From NCBI RefSeq assembly GCF_024499055.1, contig NZ_CP071249.1, positions 620,001 through 684,000 on the forward strand: 64,000 nt of DNA, written 5' to 3'. Below are positions 36,510 through 46,611 of the stretch, one piece after another. Below the pieces are notes generated by a model that did no database searches, was not told the DNA's origin, and worked only from the letters and a program-made list of their open reading frames with translations. The position numbers and the translations under genes were made by a program. Source of the DNA: Turicibacter bilis. GTDB taxonomy: Bacteria > Bacillota_I > Bacilli_A > MOL361 > Turicibacteraceae. Numbering within the stretch: the first letter of the stretch is position 1; each line of letters starts with the position of its first letter.

Positions 36510-39245
36510 CTATCCATTCACAACTTCTGAACAACGAGGACAAATTCCTTGTTCGTTCACATCAGTTACAACTAACCAGCAACGGTCACATGTGTGTCCT
36601 TCGGCTGCTTTAACGACAACAGCTAATCCATCGAATTTTAAGGCATTTTCAGGAGCTGCTCCTTCTTCAATCACTAACTCAGAAACGATGAAGATTTGTT
36701 TTAAGTCAGCTTGTAACGACTCAAGTAATTCTTTCGTTTGCGCATCTGGATATAAGTGTAATGAAGCAGTTAATGATTTACCGATAACTTTCTCATTACG
36801 AGCCTCTTCTAATGCTTTTAATACGTCATGACGAAGTGATAATAATTGATTCCATTTTACAGTCACTTCAGCCGCATTTGCATACTCTTTTACAGTCGGC
36901 ATATCAGTTAAGTAAGCTGACACTTCTGTGCTTCCTGGGATATATGAATAAACTTCATCCGCTGTATGAGGAATAACTGGTGCTAATAAGCGAACCATAT
37001 CTGATACATGGTGATATAATACTGTTTGAATAGAACGGCGAGCTTTACTATCTTCTGCATCGATATATAAAATATCTTTCGTGAAATCTAAGTAGAATGA
37101 ACTTAAATCATTTGAGATATAGTTATTCACTGTTTTGAAGACATCATCGAAACGGTATTCTTCATAGGCAGCTTTTAATTCTGCTGTTAATTCATTTAAA
37201 CGAACCATCATGAATTGATCAACTTCATTTAAGTCTTCATAAGCCATTAAATCTGTTTCTGGATTAAATCCATGTAAGTTTCCTAATAAGAAACGGAATG
37301 TATTACGCATTTTACGGTAGCTTTCAGATACTTGTTTAATTAAGTCTTCTGAAATACGAACGTCTGCTTGGTAATCAACTGAAGCCACCCATAAACGAAC
37401 GATATCTGCTCCGTAAATGTTGATTAATTTTAATGGATCGATAACATTCCCGATTGATTTAGACATTTTACGTCCTTGTCCATCTAAAACGAATCCGTGA
37501 CTTACGACTGTTTTATATGGTGCACGCCCTGTCATCGCAACTCCTGTTGATAATGAAGAGTTGAACCATCCACGATATTGATCAGATCCTTCTAAGTATA
37601 AATCTGCTGGGTATGGTAATCCACGTTCAACTAATACTCCGTGGTGAGATGACCCTGAATCGAACCATACATCCATGATATCCATTTCCTTACGGAATTT
37701 ACCATTTGGACTACCTGGGTGAGTGAATCCCGCTGGTAATAATTCTTCAGCTTCTAATTCAAACCAAATATTTGATCCTTTTTCACGGAATAAGTCAGCC
37801 ACATGATTGATTACTGCTTCATCTAAGATAGCTTCTCCATCTTCAGCATAGAAGACTGGAATTGGAACTCCCCAAACACGTTGACGAGAAATACACCAGT
37901 CCGCACGATCTTTAATCATGTTTCCTAAACGAACTTCTCCCCAAGCTGGTAGCCAGTTCACTTCTTTGATTTGTTCCATCATTTGATCTTTTAATGCTTC
38001 AATTGAAGCAAACCATTGCTCAGTCGCACGGAAGATGATTGGTTTTTTCGTACGCCAGTCATGTGGATATGAGTGAGTGATGAATTTTAATCCAAGTAAT
38101 GCACCATTCTCTTCTAATTTTTGACCAACAGCTTTGTTAGCATCTTCGTAGTATAATCCTTCGAACTCTAACGCTTCTTTTGTCATATATCCACGATGAT
38201 CAACTGGGCATAAGACTTCTAAGTTATATTTACGTCCAACATTGAAGTCGTCTTCCCCGTGTCCTGGGGCTGTATGAACTAAACCTGTTCCAGCTTCAAG
38301 TGTGACGTGATCTCCTAAAATTAATAATGATTCACGGTCAAAGATAGGGTGTTTAGCTGTCATATATTCAAAATCAGAACCTTTATGAGTTGCAACCACT
38401 TCATAGTTTTCCCATCCGAACTCTTCCGCTAATTGTTTCACTAACTCTTTAGCAACAATGAATTTACGATCGTTAACAGCAACTGTCGCATACTCTAAAT
38501 CTGCGTTCACACAGATTCCTAAGTTTCCTGGAATTGTCCAAGGTGTCGTTGTCCAGATAACGAACTCTTCATCTCCTGATAAAATACCTTTTCCATCTTG
38601 TACTTTAAATGCCACATAAATTGATGGAGATTTTTTATCATGATATTCGATTTCTGCTTCAGCTAATGCTGTTTCAGAAGATGGTGACCAATAGATTGGT
38701 TTTAACCCTTTGTAGATTAAACCGTCTTTAACCATTTTACCGAAGACTTTGATTTGCTCAGCTTCAAATTCTTTTTGTAATGTGATATATGGATTTTCCC
38801 AATCACCTAATACCCCTAAACGTTTGAATTGCGCTTTTTGTCCTTCAACTTGTTCTAAAGCATATTGCTTACATAATTCACGGAATTCAGCAATTGTTTT
38901 TTCTTTACGATTAACTTTTTTATTATTTGTTAAAGCTTGCTCGATTGGAAGTCCGTGTGTATCCCAACCTGGAATATATGGAGAATAGAATCCATTCATA
39001 TTTTTATAACGAACAACAAAGTCTTTTAAAATTTTGTTTAATGCATGTCCCATATGAATATTTCCATTAGCATATGGAGGTCCGTCATGTAAAACGAAAG
39101 GCGTTTTATCTTTATTTTTATCTAATACTCGTTGATAGACATTTTCGTCATACCACTTTTGCTCAATTTGTGGTTCACGATTTGGAAGGTTTCCACGCAT
39201 TGGGAAATCTGTTTTAGGCATTAATAAGGTTTCTTTTAATTCCAT
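36510..39245 (-). CDS. ileS: isoleucyl-tRNA synthetase
   Basis: Class I aminoacyl-tRNA synthetase charging tRNA-Ile. 911 residues: HMGH version of the HIGH motif in [14 protein letters not shown] near 60, editing (CP1) domain with [10 protein letters not shown] near 233, KMSKS in [12 protein letters not shown] near 595, and a C-terminal zinc site CDRCW...CPRC near 885-905. The start [18 protein letters not shown] agrees with other Firmicutes IleS. Expression is controlled by the T-box upstream. It sits after divIVA as in B. subtilis. Confidence 0.98.
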   Translation of the reverse strand: MELKETLLMPKTDFPMRGNLPNREPQIEQKWYDENVYQRVLDKNKDKTPFVLHDGPPYANGNIHMGHALNKILKDFVVRYKNMNGFYSPYIPGWDTHGLPIEQALTNNKKVNRKEKTIAEFRELCKQYALEQVEGQKAQFKRLGVLGDWENPYITLQKEFEAEQIKVFGKMVKDGLIYKGLKPIYWSPSSETALAEAEIEYHDKKSPSIYVAFKVQDGKGILSGDEEFVIWTTTPWTIPGNLGICVNADLEYATVAVNDRKFIVAKELVKQLAEEFGWENYEVVATHKGSDFEYMTAKHPIFDRESLLILGDHVTLEAGTGLVHTAPGHGEDDFNVGRKYNLEVLCPVDHRGYMTKEALEFEGLYYEDANKAVGQKLEENGALLGLKFITHSYPHDWRTKKPIIFRATEQWFASIEALKDQMMEQIKEVNWLPAWGEVRLGNMIKDRADWCISRQRVWGVPIPVFYAEDGEAILDEAVINHVADLFREKGSNIWFELEAEELLPAGFTHPGSPNGKFRKEMDIMDVWFDSGSSHHGVLVERGLPYPADLYLEGSDQYRGWFNSSLSTGVAMTGRAPYKTVVSHGFVLDGQGRKMSKSIGNVIDPLKLINIYGADIVRLWVASVDYQADVRISEDLIKQVSESYRKMRNTFRFLLGNLHGFNPETDLMAYEDLNEVDQFMMVRLNELTAELKAAYEEYRFDDVFKTVNNYISNDLSSFYLDFTKDILYIDAEDSKARRSIQTVLYHHVSDMVRLLAPVIPHTADEVYSYIPGSTEVSAYLTDMPTVKEYANAAEVTVKWNQLLSLRHDVLKALEEARNEKVIGKSLTASLHLYPDAQTKELLESLQADLKQIFIVSELVIEEGAAPENALKFDGLAVVVKAAEGHTCDRCWLVVTDVNEQGICPRCSEVVNG

Positions 39246-39296
39246 CGTACGATCGCTCCTTTTTTATATTCCTCATATAGTTTGCGAAAATAAAAA

Positions 39297-39327
39297 GAAC
39301 TTTTCATCACATAAGGACGAAAAGTTC
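39297..39327 (-). terminator. T-box-controlled terminator before ileS
   Basis: GAACTTTTC pairs with GAAAAGTTC (9 bp, 13-base loop), then T-rich sequence on the minus strand. It competes with the antiterminator formed with the T-box sequence. Confidence 0.88.
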
Positions 39328-39520
39328 CGTGGTACCACCTTAATTCGCAGTAGAAATCAAAAAGCTACTGCCTCAAACTATTTATCGCATAGTATACGTC
39401 ATGCTTTTTATCACATGAAAGCTCCTGGTTGATTCTATACTACTCTTTTTATCGGCCTTTCACCGTCACCGACTCGCTAGAAAAAAGTTGATAATATAGC
39501 ATGGTCCACTCTTCGCTAAT
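39297..39520 (-). promoter_or_regulatory. T-box riboswitch of ileS (isoleucine)
   Basis: The T-box core AAGGTGGTACCACG lies at 39328-39341 (minus strand) and can pair with uncharged tRNA. The specifier loop contains GAATCAACC with an ATC (Ile) codon at 39431-39433, matching the regulated gene. A stem I apical part (GTCGGTGACGGTGAAAGGCCG) lies between 39445 and 39475. Low charging of tRNA-Ile should favour ileS transcription. The 5' boundary is approximate. Confidence 0.93.
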
Positions 39521-39577
39521 ATTTACTATATTTGTTTATTATTTTAAAGAATTCAGTTAAAAAAATCAATAGATTTT

Positions 39578-39994
39578 TTAACTTTTTCCAAAACAATTTC
39601 GAATATCATCAACTTTTGTATTTAGGAAATCGATTAATTCATCTTTAATTTGTAGTTGTTGTTGCTCAAACAGTGCTGTTTCCTCCATGATCTTCTCTAC
39701 ATCACAAATGGCTTGCTCAATCATGACCTTAGAAATTTTTTCTGTTTCTTGAATGATTTTAATCGCATCGCGTTTGGCATGTGATTTCAATAATTCAATC
39801 TGTTCCAGTTCGGATTTCAAATGGGATTCAGAGTTTTCTTGCATAGTTTGCACTTCTTTTTTTAATGATTTATTTTGCTTTTCTAATGCTTCTATTTGTT
39901 CAATCAATAAACAAAAGACACGATAAAGTTCATCATCTGAAAACTTTCCCCACGATTTTTTCATCTGAGTCTTTAATATCTCTGCTGGCGTCAT
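39578..39994 (-). CDS. divIVA: DivIVA-like coiled-coil protein (divergent)
   Basis: 138 residues, mostly coiled coil (about 25-130; Glu/Gln/Lys-rich heptads). The N-terminus MTPAEILKTQMKKSWGKFSDDELYRVF resembles the DivIVA start but lacks the Phe-Arg pair of the GFRGY loop used for membrane binding in B. subtilis (here SWGKF). Position between ylmH and ileS is exactly that of divIVA in other Firmicutes, so it is probably the polar scaffold protein, changed. The family call rests mainly on position and layout. Confidence 0.78.
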   Translation of the reverse strand: MTPAEILKTQMKKSWGKFSDDELYRVFCLLIEQIEALEKQNKSLKKEVQTMQENSESHLKSELEQIELLKSHAKRDAIKIIQETEKISKVMIEQAICDVEKIMEETALFEQQQLQIKDELIDFLNTKVDDIRNCFGKS

Positions 39995-40009
39995 GTCTTC
40001 CCCCCCTAA

Positions 40010-40780
40010 CTACACTGTTTTCCCAATAATAACTACAATTCTTCCACTCTTAGTAATTGATTTTTGTGCCAATAGTTTATATCGTCCATATCGTTTAATC
40101 GAGATAACATCACCAATTTTACACTGATACGAGTGATTTTGTTCTAATTTAAAATTAAGCTGGATATTTCCTTGCTTCATGTATTCAAACACTTCGGAAC
40201 GTGAAGCCTTCATCAAGCTAGCCACCACAACATCAAGTCTCATCGAACTGATAATATATTCATTTTCTTCATATTGTTCTAGCTTTTCTAACCCTTTGAT
40301 ATCGACCTTCAGGAGTGAGATAGGATGTCGTCCCACCTTAGTGAAATACCGCATAATAAACGATGCAAACTCTTCACAAATAGCAACATAAATCTTCCCT
40401 GTCTCTAACACTAAAATATCACCGACCAACGCTCGGTCAATATTAAGTGCCGTTAGCGAGCCAAGAACTTGTCGATGTTCAATTGTCACTAGACGATGAT
40501 GATACTGCACCTCATAACCAACCACTGTCTGATCAAACAACTCACCTGATAAATAAGCTGGGATAATAATGGCTCGTTTTCGTTCAGCATTTTTAAAGCC
40601 TCCCTCAAATCGAACCACTACATCCTCAAACTCATTCACCAATACTTGAACAACTTGTTGTTCACGTGGTGTTAAAAATTTTGTCTTTTTTATCTTATGA
40701 CTATAATAAACTTGATGAATCCAGTCATTAACCTTCGTGACAAATTCATATTCGTGTTTATTAAAATGCTCGAGTCTCAT
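40010..40780 (-). CDS. ylmH: YlmH-family S4 RNA-binding protein
   Basis: 256 residues: an N-terminal domain (TPREQQVVQVL near 43) and a C-terminal S4 domain (about 180-250) with MRLDVVVASLMKASRSEVFEYMKQGNIQLN. YlmH homologues bind ribosomal subunits and have been linked to rescue of stalled nascent chains; the neighbouring genes suggest a link to division. It overlaps the upstream yggT gene by 4 bases (ATGA), indicating translational coupling. Confidence 0.93.
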   Translation of the reverse strand: MRLEHFNKHEYEFVTKVNDWIHQVYYSHKIKKTKFLTPREQQVVQVLVNEFEDVVVRFEGGFKNAERKRAIIIPAYLSGELFDQTVVGYEVQYHHRLVTIEHRQVLGSLTALNIDRALVGDILVLETGKIYVAICEEFASFIMRYFTKVGRHPISLLKVDIKGLEKLEQYEENEYIISSMRLDVVVASLMKASRSEVFEYMKQGNIQLNFKLEQNHSYQCKIGDVISIKRYGRYKLLAQKSITKSGRIVVIIGKTV

Positions 40781-41031
40781 AATAAGATATTAATTAATCC
40801 TTGCATAGCAAGATCTAACACGATAAATGCGATAATTGGTGAAAAGTCAATCATTCCAAGTGGAGGAATAATTTTTCTGAAAATTGACAAGTACGGCTCA
40901 ACAAATCCACCAATGACACGCCCTAATTGTGTAGAACGACTTTCTGGAATCCAGCTCATTAAAATGTAAATAATCATTAAGAATTCATAAATTCTCAAAA
41001 TAGCTGTAAATAATAATATGATTTGTGCCAT
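40777..41031 (-). CDS. YggT-family membrane protein (YlmG)
   Basis: 84 residues with two hydrophobic helices (about 5-25 and 60-82) around the YggT motif ILMSWIPESRSTQLGRVIGGFVEPYLSIFRKIIPP. Family members are linked to osmotic stress and to cell-division or thylakoid assembly in other lineages; no defined biochemical role. In the conserved set sepF-yggT-ylmH-divIVA. Confidence 0.9.
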   Translation of the reverse strand: MAQIILLFTAILRIYEFLMIIYILMSWIPESRSTQLGRVIGGFVEPYLSIFRKIIPPLGMIDFSPIIAFIVLDLAMQGLINILL

Positions 41032-41036
41032 ATGTA

Positions 41037-41537
41037 TTACTCCTCTATTTCTGGTTGTGTTTCGTTCATTGTCACTTGTCCTTCTGTTTCAACATTTTTT
41101 GGTGTACATAAGAATAAGTTTGTTCCAACGCGTTTAATATCTCCATCAATAGCATAGATTGTTCCACTTAAGAAGTCGACCACGCGTTTCGCTTGTGATT
41201 TTTCTAAGCGTTGTAAATTAATGAAAACCGGATAGTTTTCTTTTAAACAATCTGCAATATCTTGTGCATCTGAGTATTCATTTGGTTCACGAATAATAAC
41301 TTTATTTAAATTGCTATCAAATTTTAGTTTATTTGTTTCTGTATTCATTGGCATCACAGTACTCTTTCCTTTATTTATCGTTTGATTTGCTGGATTTGAT
41401 ACAACTGTTAAATCTGGTTTAGGGGCTGGCGTTGGTTTTACCACTTCAGGCTCTTCGAACTCTTCTTCGAAGTCATCCATCTCATATTCCTCTTCATCTA
41501 TTCCCATCATTGTTTTAAGCTTATCTTTAAAACTCAT
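41037..41537 (-). CDS. sepF: cell division protein SepF
   Basis: Membrane-bound FtsZ partner that organises Z-ring filaments and can replace FtsA. 166 residues: short N-terminal amphipathic region (MSFKDKLKTMMGI), an acidic/proline-rich linker, and the SepF core (about 75-155) with VIIREPNEYSDAQDIAD and RVVDFLSGTIYAIDGDI. ATG after GGAGGAG. It lies downstream of yggS in the usual order. Confidence 0.95.
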   Translation of the reverse strand: MSFKDKLKTMMGIDEEEYEMDDFEEEFEEPEVVKPTPAPKPDLTVVSNPANQTINKGKSTVMPMNTETNKLKFDSNLNKVIIREPNEYSDAQDIADCLKENYPVFINLQRLEKSQAKRVVDFLSGTIYAIDGDIKRVGTNLFLCTPKNVETEGQVTMNETQPEIEE

Positions 41538-41581
41538 CTTCTTCTCCTCCTATAACTAATTCTCTTTATGTGCTGGATATA

Positions 41582-42241
41582 CTAGTCTTGAAATAGAATG
41601 GACCCTAATCGTATATGGGTTGCTCCCTCTTCAATGGCAATCGTATAGTCATTACTCATTCCCATTGATAAATTTGAACACTCTACTCCTTCTAGATTTA
41701 ACTGTGAAATACTGACCTGTAATTGCTTTAGCGATTTGAAGCAGTCGCGAACGATGGTCTCATCTTCCGTATTTGGAGCCATTGTCATAAGCCCAATCAC
41801 TTTAATGATTGGATACTCTTTTAAAGCTTGTAAGAACGGAATCACTTCCTCAGAACGAAGACCATGTTTGCTCTTTTCTCCACTTACATTAACTTGAATA
41901 AAGCAAGGTAATGGCTGTTGTCGGTATTTCTGTATTTCTTTTGCAAGTGATAAACGATCGAGTGAATGAAGGCAAGCAATCTCATTAATCACGTCCTTCA
42001 CTTTACGTGACTGTAAGGTCCCTATAAAGTGCCACTCAATAGGTAAAGATAATTGGCATTTCTTCTCTAACAAAGAATCCACACGATTCTCACCCATCAT
42101 CGTAATTCCACTTTCAAAAAGTGCAATCATTTGCTCTGGATCAGCATATTTTGTTGCAGCAACAATGTTTACAGCTTGTGGATCAGTAGTAAATGATTGG
42201 ATATTTTGTCGAACTGCATCGACGTTTTTTTGAATATTCAT
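41582..42241 (-). CDS. YggS/YlmE-family pyridoxal phosphate homeostasis protein
   Basis: 219 residues of the PLP-binding alanine-racemase-like single-domain fold. Lysine that binds PLP in IVAATKYAD near 32; GENRVDSLLEKK near 54; WHFIGTLQSRK near 78; C-terminal MGMSNDYTIAIEEGATHIRLGS. These proteins buffer PLP and have no catalysis of their own. ATG at 42241, since the GTG upstream is part of the ribosome binding region. Confidence 0.93.
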   Translation of the reverse strand: MNIQKNVDAVRQNIQSFTTDPQAVNIVAATKYADPEQMIALFESGITMMGENRVDSLLEKKCQLSLPIEWHFIGTLQSRKVKDVINEIACLHSLDRLSLAKEIQKYRQQPLPCFIQVNVSGEKSKHGLRSEEVIPFLQALKEYPIIKVIGLMTMAPNTEDETIVRDCFKSLKQLQVSISQLNLEGVECSNLSMGMSNDYTIAIEEGATHIRLGSILFQD

Positions 42242-42348
42242 ATTACACACCTATCAACTAATAATATTACTGCATGATACTATAAATTATACCATATTTC
42301 ATATTGAATGGAAAATTTTTTTACGATGTATCTCGTAAATATGACAGC

Positions 42349-42615
42349 TTAATATTCATTTAATCGCTGAGCCACATTCACAATAATTACATCTTCCCCA
42401 ATTTTCAAAATTTGATTCCATGGGACGACAACCGCTGATTCATCTTTCGAAAAAAAACTAACAAATCTCATAGAAGGTTGTACTGTAATTGCAATAATTT
42501 GTCCTGAGTTTGTATCAATTCTTAAACTTGAAACAAATCCGATGCGCTCACCAGTCACCACATTAATTACATCTTTTTCTTCAATATCACTCAATGTCAT
42601 AATTGAATCTTTCAT
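42349..42615 (-). CDS. YlmC/YmxH-family PRC-barrel sporulation protein
   Basis: 88 residues of PRC-barrel fold: LSDIEEKDVINVVTGERIGFVSSLRID near the start and VVPWNQILKIGEDVIIV near the end. Family members are sporulation-associated but without known activity. The ATG at 42615 lies close to GGGGGAG; the longer in-frame start has no such site. It sits between sigG and yggS, as in B. subtilis, and has no terminator of its own nearby. Confidence 0.88.
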   Translation of the reverse strand: MKDSIMTLSDIEEKDVINVVTGERIGFVSSLRIDTNSGQIIAITVQPSMRFVSFFSKDESAVVVPWNQILKIGEDVIIVNVAQRLNEY

Positions 42616-42705
42616 CTTCTCCCCCGCCTTCTTATCTTTGTAATTTATTTTATGTACTTCTTTCAATAAATATGTAATATTCAAATTTACATTCAATTTT
42701 TATAG

Positions 42706-42741
42706 AAAAAGAATCAGCGCCAACAAACGCTGATTCTTTCA
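42706..42741 (-). terminator. sigG terminator
   Basis: 12-bp perfect stem AAAGAATCAGCG/CGCTGATTCTTT with an 8-base loop and T-rich tail on the minus strand. Confidence 0.88.
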
Positions 42742-42744
42742 TAA

Positions 42745-43524
42745 TTAACTTTTCATCATTTCTTCCATAATTTGTAGAGCATTCTTTTCTAAACGTGACA
42801 CTTGGGCTTGCGAAATTCCAATTTCAGCTGCAATCTCCACCTGCGTTTTTCCCATGAAATAGCGATCATGGATAATACGTTTTTCACGTTTACCAAGACG
42901 TTTAAACCCTTCTTCAAGCATCAATTTGACACTCCATTTTTCATCCGTAATACTGTCGTCTCTGATTTGATCAATCAAATGAATAGTATCTCCACCATCA
43001 TTGTAAATAGGAGAGAAAATTGAAACAGGATCAGAAATCGCCTCAACAGATAAGACAACATCTATCGGCTCAACACCTATTGCCGCGGCAATCTCTTCAT
43101 TCGTCGGATCACGCTGTAATTCAATAGATAGCTGGTCCTTCATCTGAAGCACTTTATAAGCGGTGTCTCTTAAGGAGCGAGAAACACGTAATGAGTTATT
43201 ATCTCGTAAGTAGCGTCGAATTTCACCAATGATCATCGGAACAGCATACGTCGAAAACTTCACCTCATGTGATAAATCAAAATGATCAATAGCTTTCATT
43301 AAACCTAAACACCCAACTTGGAAAAGATCATCTAGATTTTCTCCTCGGTGATTAAATTTTTTTATTATACTTAGAACTAATCTTAAATTTCCTTTAATTA
43401 ATGTCTCCCGGGCACTCATATCACCACTTTGAAATTTTTTGAATAATTCAACCATTTCTGCATTTGTTAATACCTCTAATTTTGACGTGTCTACACCGAC
43501 AATATCAACTTTATGTTTAGACAT
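42745..43524 (-). CDS. sigG: forespore sigma factor sigma-G
   Basis: Late forespore sigma factor. 259 residues with regions 2 (LIKGNLRLVLSIIKKF, DLFQVGCLGLMKAIDHFDL), 3 (RVSRSLRDTAYKVLQ) and 4 (MGKTQVEIAAEIGISQAQVSRLEK helix-turn-helix). N-terminal KVDIVGVDTSKLEVLTNAEM is specific to sigma-G. Adjacent to sigE as in all spore formers. It has its own spacing upstream (106 bases); a possible forespore promoter TGATA-N15-CATACTT lies there but is weak. Confidence 0.97.
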   Translation of the reverse strand: MSKHKVDIVGVDTSKLEVLTNAEMVELFKKFQSGDMSARETLIKGNLRLVLSIIKKFNHRGENLDDLFQVGCLGLMKAIDHFDLSHEVKFSTYAVPMIIGEIRRYLRDNNSLRVSRSLRDTAYKVLQMKDQLSIELQRDPTNEEIAAAIGVEPIDVVLSVEAISDPVSIFSPIYNDGGDTIHLIDQIRDDSITDEKWSVKLMLEEGFKRLGKREKRIIHDRYFMGKTQVEIAAEIGISQAQVSRLEKNALQIMEEMMKS

Positions 43525-43630
43525 GATGGCCCCTCCTGTTGCATTACATTGTTTCTACAAAGAAGTATGAGCAACATCATGTCATATCATTCATGATTTA
43601 CCAGTTTATTATTATCTTTTTTTCGACACT

Positions 43631-44341
43631 TTACTTTGTTTTTAAAACTTCTTTACGAATTTTATCGATGATTTTCTTCTCTAGTCGTGAAATATACGAT
43701 TGTGAAATATCTAGTTTTTGTGCAACCTCTTTTTGCGTTAACGGATCCTCACCACAAAGTCCAAAACGCATATACATAATCTCTCGCTCACGACGTTTCA
43801 GACGGTTAATCGCATCGAACACAAGTTGTCGTTCAACGTCCTCTTCAATATCTTTATAAACCTCATTCTCCTCTGTTCCTAAGATATCTGAAAGCAATAA
43901 TTCATTTCCATCCCAGTCTACATTTAATGGTTCATCTAATGAAACTTCGTGTCGAATTCTGTTAGTCTTTCTAAGGTGCATTAAAATTTCATTTTCGATA
44001 CATCGTGAAGCATACGTGGCTAATTTAATATTTTTATCCATCTTAAACGTTTGCACACCTTTAATGAGTCCAAGCGTTCCAATACTAATTAAATCTTCCA
44101 AATTAACACCAGAACTTTCAAATTTCTTTGCAATATAAACCACTAACCTTAAGTTGTGCTCAATGAGTGTTTGTCTTGCTCGTTCATCTCCAGCCTGAAA
44201 ATTTGTTAAAATTCTGAATTCCTCATCTTTTGATAATGGTTCTGGTAACGTTTCATTTCCACGAATATAATTAACATATTTCTTCTTACGTTTAAAAACC
44301 CTTTCAAACCAATTGATAAAAAACATCATTAAAGACTGCAT
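43631..44341 (-). CDS. sigE: mother-cell sigma factor sigma-E precursor
   Basis: Early mother-cell sigma factor made as an inactive precursor. 236 residues: pro-sequence with a hydrophobic, membrane-associated stretch and basic patch (about 1-27, [16 protein letters not shown]), then [18 protein letters not shown] around the cleavage site, region 2 ([30 protein letters not shown]) and region 4 with [12 protein letters not shown]. Directly downstream of spoIIGA, which encodes its protease. ATG seven bases after GGGGG. Confidence 0.97.
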   Translation of the reverse strand: MQSLMMFFINWFERVFKRKKKYVNYIRGNETLPEPLSKDEEFRILTNFQAGDERARQTLIEHNLRLVVYIAKKFESSGVNLEDLISIGTLGLIKGVQTFKMDKNIKLATYASRCIENEILMHLRKTNRIRHEVSLDEPLNVDWDGNELLLSDILGTEENEVYKDIEEDVERQLVFDAINRLKRREREIMYMRFGLCGEDPLTQKEVAQKLDISQSYISRLEKKIIDKIRKEVLKTK

Positions 44342-44369
44342 TCCACTTCCCCCTTAACTCCCTATCCTT

Positions 44370-45143
44370 TTATATACTTCTAACCATACTTGGCTGTAAT
44401 AAAAAATCATACTCATAAAACTGATTTTCTACTACCCCTATCAGCACGTTTCGAACAACTTGGTCATTAATTAATAATAATGTTGGTTTAAAAACTAGTA
44501 AGTATTGTTGGTCATCATTAATCACAGAATAACTGGTAGACCAAGATGATATACGATGCTTCATTAAAAAATCTTCCATCGATTCTTTACAAAACATTTC
44601 TTTTGGAACCATCATGATAGGCAGCGCTGTTTTTTCATCTATTAGGTGATTTCCAGTATCCACAAAACCACTCCCCTTAATTTCAATCGGTCCGCAAAAA
44701 ATACGCACATCATAAATAAATTGATTGATTAATTGTTGATCGTTCAACCAGCGAACCTTTAATACATAGATTAAAGTAACGATAAATGCTAGAACAAGTA
44801 AAATTAAAATGTATGGAATGATTGTTAAATCAAATTTAATGAAATGACTAATAGTATAAATCGCTCCACTTAAAATAAGACTTAAACAATAGAAATACAA
44901 TACTTTGGTCATAAAACACTTGATGTTTTGTTTTGAAAATACAATGGCTAGCATCACAAATGGAACTAACCCTACTAAAGTCGTAAAATCCATCATAAAT
45001 AACAATGTACTGAGAACTAGACTACTGATTAATCCTAAGCTTAAGCGAGAGAGTCTCATTTTTTCATCAGTTAGGATAGCAACACCATTTAAAATAAGGT
45101 AATCATATATCAAATTTTGAATGATGAATAAATCGATGTACAT
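44370..45143 (-). CDS. spoIIGA: sigma-E processing peptidase SpoIIGA
   Basis: Membrane-embedded aspartic protease that cleaves pro-sigma-E in the mother cell after a signal (SpoIIR) from the forespore. 257 residues: five hydrophobic segments in the first ~130 and a soluble protease domain with the active-site Asp in VDTGNHLIDEKTALP (Asp near 162). ATG follows GAAGGAGGGGG. First gene of the spoIIG operon, with a characteristic long-spacer promoter upstream. Confidence 0.96.
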   Translation of the reverse strand: MYIDLFIIQNLIYDYLILNGVAILTDEKMRLSRLSLGLISSLVLSTLLFMMDFTTLVGLVPFVMLAIVFSKQNIKCFMTKVLYFYCLSLILSGAIYTISHFIKFDLTIIPYILILLVLAFIVTLIYVLKVRWLNDQQLINQFIYDVRIFCGPIEIKGSGFVDTGNHLIDEKTALPIMMVPKEMFCKESMEDFLMKHRISSWSTSYSVINDDQQYLLVFKPTLLLINDQVVRNVLIGVVENQFYEYDFLLQPSMVRSI

Positions 45144-45179
45144 AAACCCCCTCCTTCTTCTAACGATGATTACCTCTAC

Positions 45180-45212
45180 ATTTTATCCGACTGAGAGTGT
45201 AAAATCTGTCAA
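45180..45212 (-). promoter_or_regulatory. spoIIG promoter with a 21-base spacer
   Basis: Minus strand: TTGACA (45207-45212) and TAAAAT (45180-45185) separated by 21 bases instead of 17. In B. subtilis the spoIIG promoter has the same oddity (22 bases) and needs phosphorylated Spo0A. AGTCGGA and ATTGACA nearby resemble weak 0A boxes (TGTCGAA). Confidence 0.65.
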
Positions 45213-45414
45213 TTCTTTGTTGCTTATTCATTTTATTTAAGACGGATATTATCTTTTTTCGTAAAAACTTTTATTGTTCAAGGTATAAAAAGTATATCTA
45301 ATATATAAAATACATATATATTGATATCTTTTAATCTCGCCTTGAGTAAACTATTCCACTTACTGAGCCACACTTTCTCTTATTACAATTAACTCATCTT
45401 TATTAACAAATAAA

Positions 45415-45437
45415 AAAAGAGAGCTAAGCTCTCTCTT
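45415..45437 (-). terminator. ftsZ terminator
   Basis: AGAGAGC/GCTCTCT hairpin with a TAA loop and T-run on the minus strand, right after ftsZ. Confidence 0.8.
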
Positions 45438-46584
45438 ATTTATAACGGTTCATTAACCAGTTCGGAATCATTTCTACACTATCTCCACCAAATGGTTGAC
45501 GTTTTGGTTGAGATGGTTTTGGTTGTTCAGCCGATGGTTGTGTTTCCTGCTCTGATTGAGGTGTTGATGTTTTCTTGTTACGATTATCACCAATTAACAT
45601 TTCAACTGGCTTTGCTGTTGCATTTGTTTCGTCAAATCCAGTTGCGATGACTGTAACGATTAAATCTTCACCTAAATCAGGGTTAATTGTTGCCCCATAA
45701 ATAATATTAATCTCAGTTGTTGATGCATCACGAATTGTACGTAACGCTTCATCAACTTCAAATAGGGCAATATCCATCCCACCAGAAATATTGATAATTG
45801 CATCCGTTGCTCCATCAATATCATTTTCAAGTAATGGACTTGCAATAGCTTTTTTAGCAGCTTCAGTTGCACGGTTTTCTCCCGTTCCAAGACCAATTCC
45901 CATGATTGCTGAACCTTTGTTATGCATAACCGTTTTAACGTCAGCAAAGTCAAGATTGATTAAACCTGGTACTGCGATAATTTCTGAAATTCCTTGAACC
46001 CCTTGACGCAATACGTTATCCGCTTCACGGAATGCTTCTAACATTGGTGTTGTACGATCAACGATTTGTAATAATCGATCATTAGGAACTGAAATTAATG
46101 TATCAACATTAGCCTTTAGTTCCGCGATTCCACGTAATGCGAAATCAGTACGACGTTTTCCTTCAAATGTGAATGGACGCGTGATAATCCCAACCGTTAA
46201 CGCTCCACTTTCTTTTGCAGCTTTAGCAATAACAGGGGCAGCACCTGTACCAGTTCCACCACCCATACCACAAGTGATGAAGACCATGTCAGCTCCTTTT
46301 ACTAATTCTTTAAGCTCGCTTAAATTTTCTTCGGCAGCATGTTGACCTACTTCAGGATTTCCACCTGCACCTAAACCACGAGTTAAATCACGTCCAATTT
46401 GGAATTTGCGATCAGCAATAGCAAGATTTAATGCCTGTGCATCTGTATTAACAACCACAAATTCTACACCTTGTACATCATTTTCAATCATTCGGTTGAC
46501 AGCATTACTACCTCCACCACCAACACCAATTACAATAATTCTTGGGGCATACGTAAACTCATTTCCAAATCCGAAACCTTCCAT
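45436..46584 (-). CDS. ftsZ: cell division GTPase FtsZ
   Basis: Tubulin-like GTPase forming the Z-ring. 382 residues: [13 protein letters not shown] near 20, T4 loop [11 protein letters not shown] near 106, the T7 loop [10 protein letters not shown] near 208, a flexible Gln/Pro/Ser-rich linker and the conserved C-terminal peptide [10 protein letters not shown] that binds FtsA and SepF. ATG after GAGGAGG. Follows ftsA in the cluster. Confidence 0.98.
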   Translation of the reverse strand: MEGFGFGNEFTYAPRIIVIGVGGGGSNAVNRMIENDVQGVEFVVVNTDAQALNLAIADRKFQIGRDLTRGLGAGGNPEVGQHAAEENLSELKELVKGADMVFITCGMGGGTGTGAAPVIAKAAKESGALTVGIITRPFTFEGKRRTDFALRGIAELKANVDTLISVPNDRLLQIVDRTTPMLEAFREADNVLRQGVQGISEIIAVPGLINLDFADVKTVMHNKGSAIMGIGLGTGENRATEAAKKAIASPLLENDIDGATDAIINISGGMDIALFEVDEALRTIRDASTTEINIIYGATINPDLGEDLIVTVIATGFDETNATAKPVEMLIGDNRNKKTSTPQSEQETQPSAEQPKPSQPKRQPFGGDSVEMIPNWLMNRYK

Positions 46585-46611
46585 CCCTGAAACCTCCTCT
46601 TACTTTTACTT

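Noticed and set aside
36496-36831. plus-strand frame of 111 codons across the ileS 3' end
   Set aside because: Antisense to the zinc-finger end of ileS with no ribosome binding site; composition is that of a complementary shadow.
43525-43630. clear sigma-F/sigma-G promoter before sigG
   Set aside because: The best match (TGATA, 15 bases, CATACTT) is too weak to call as a feature.
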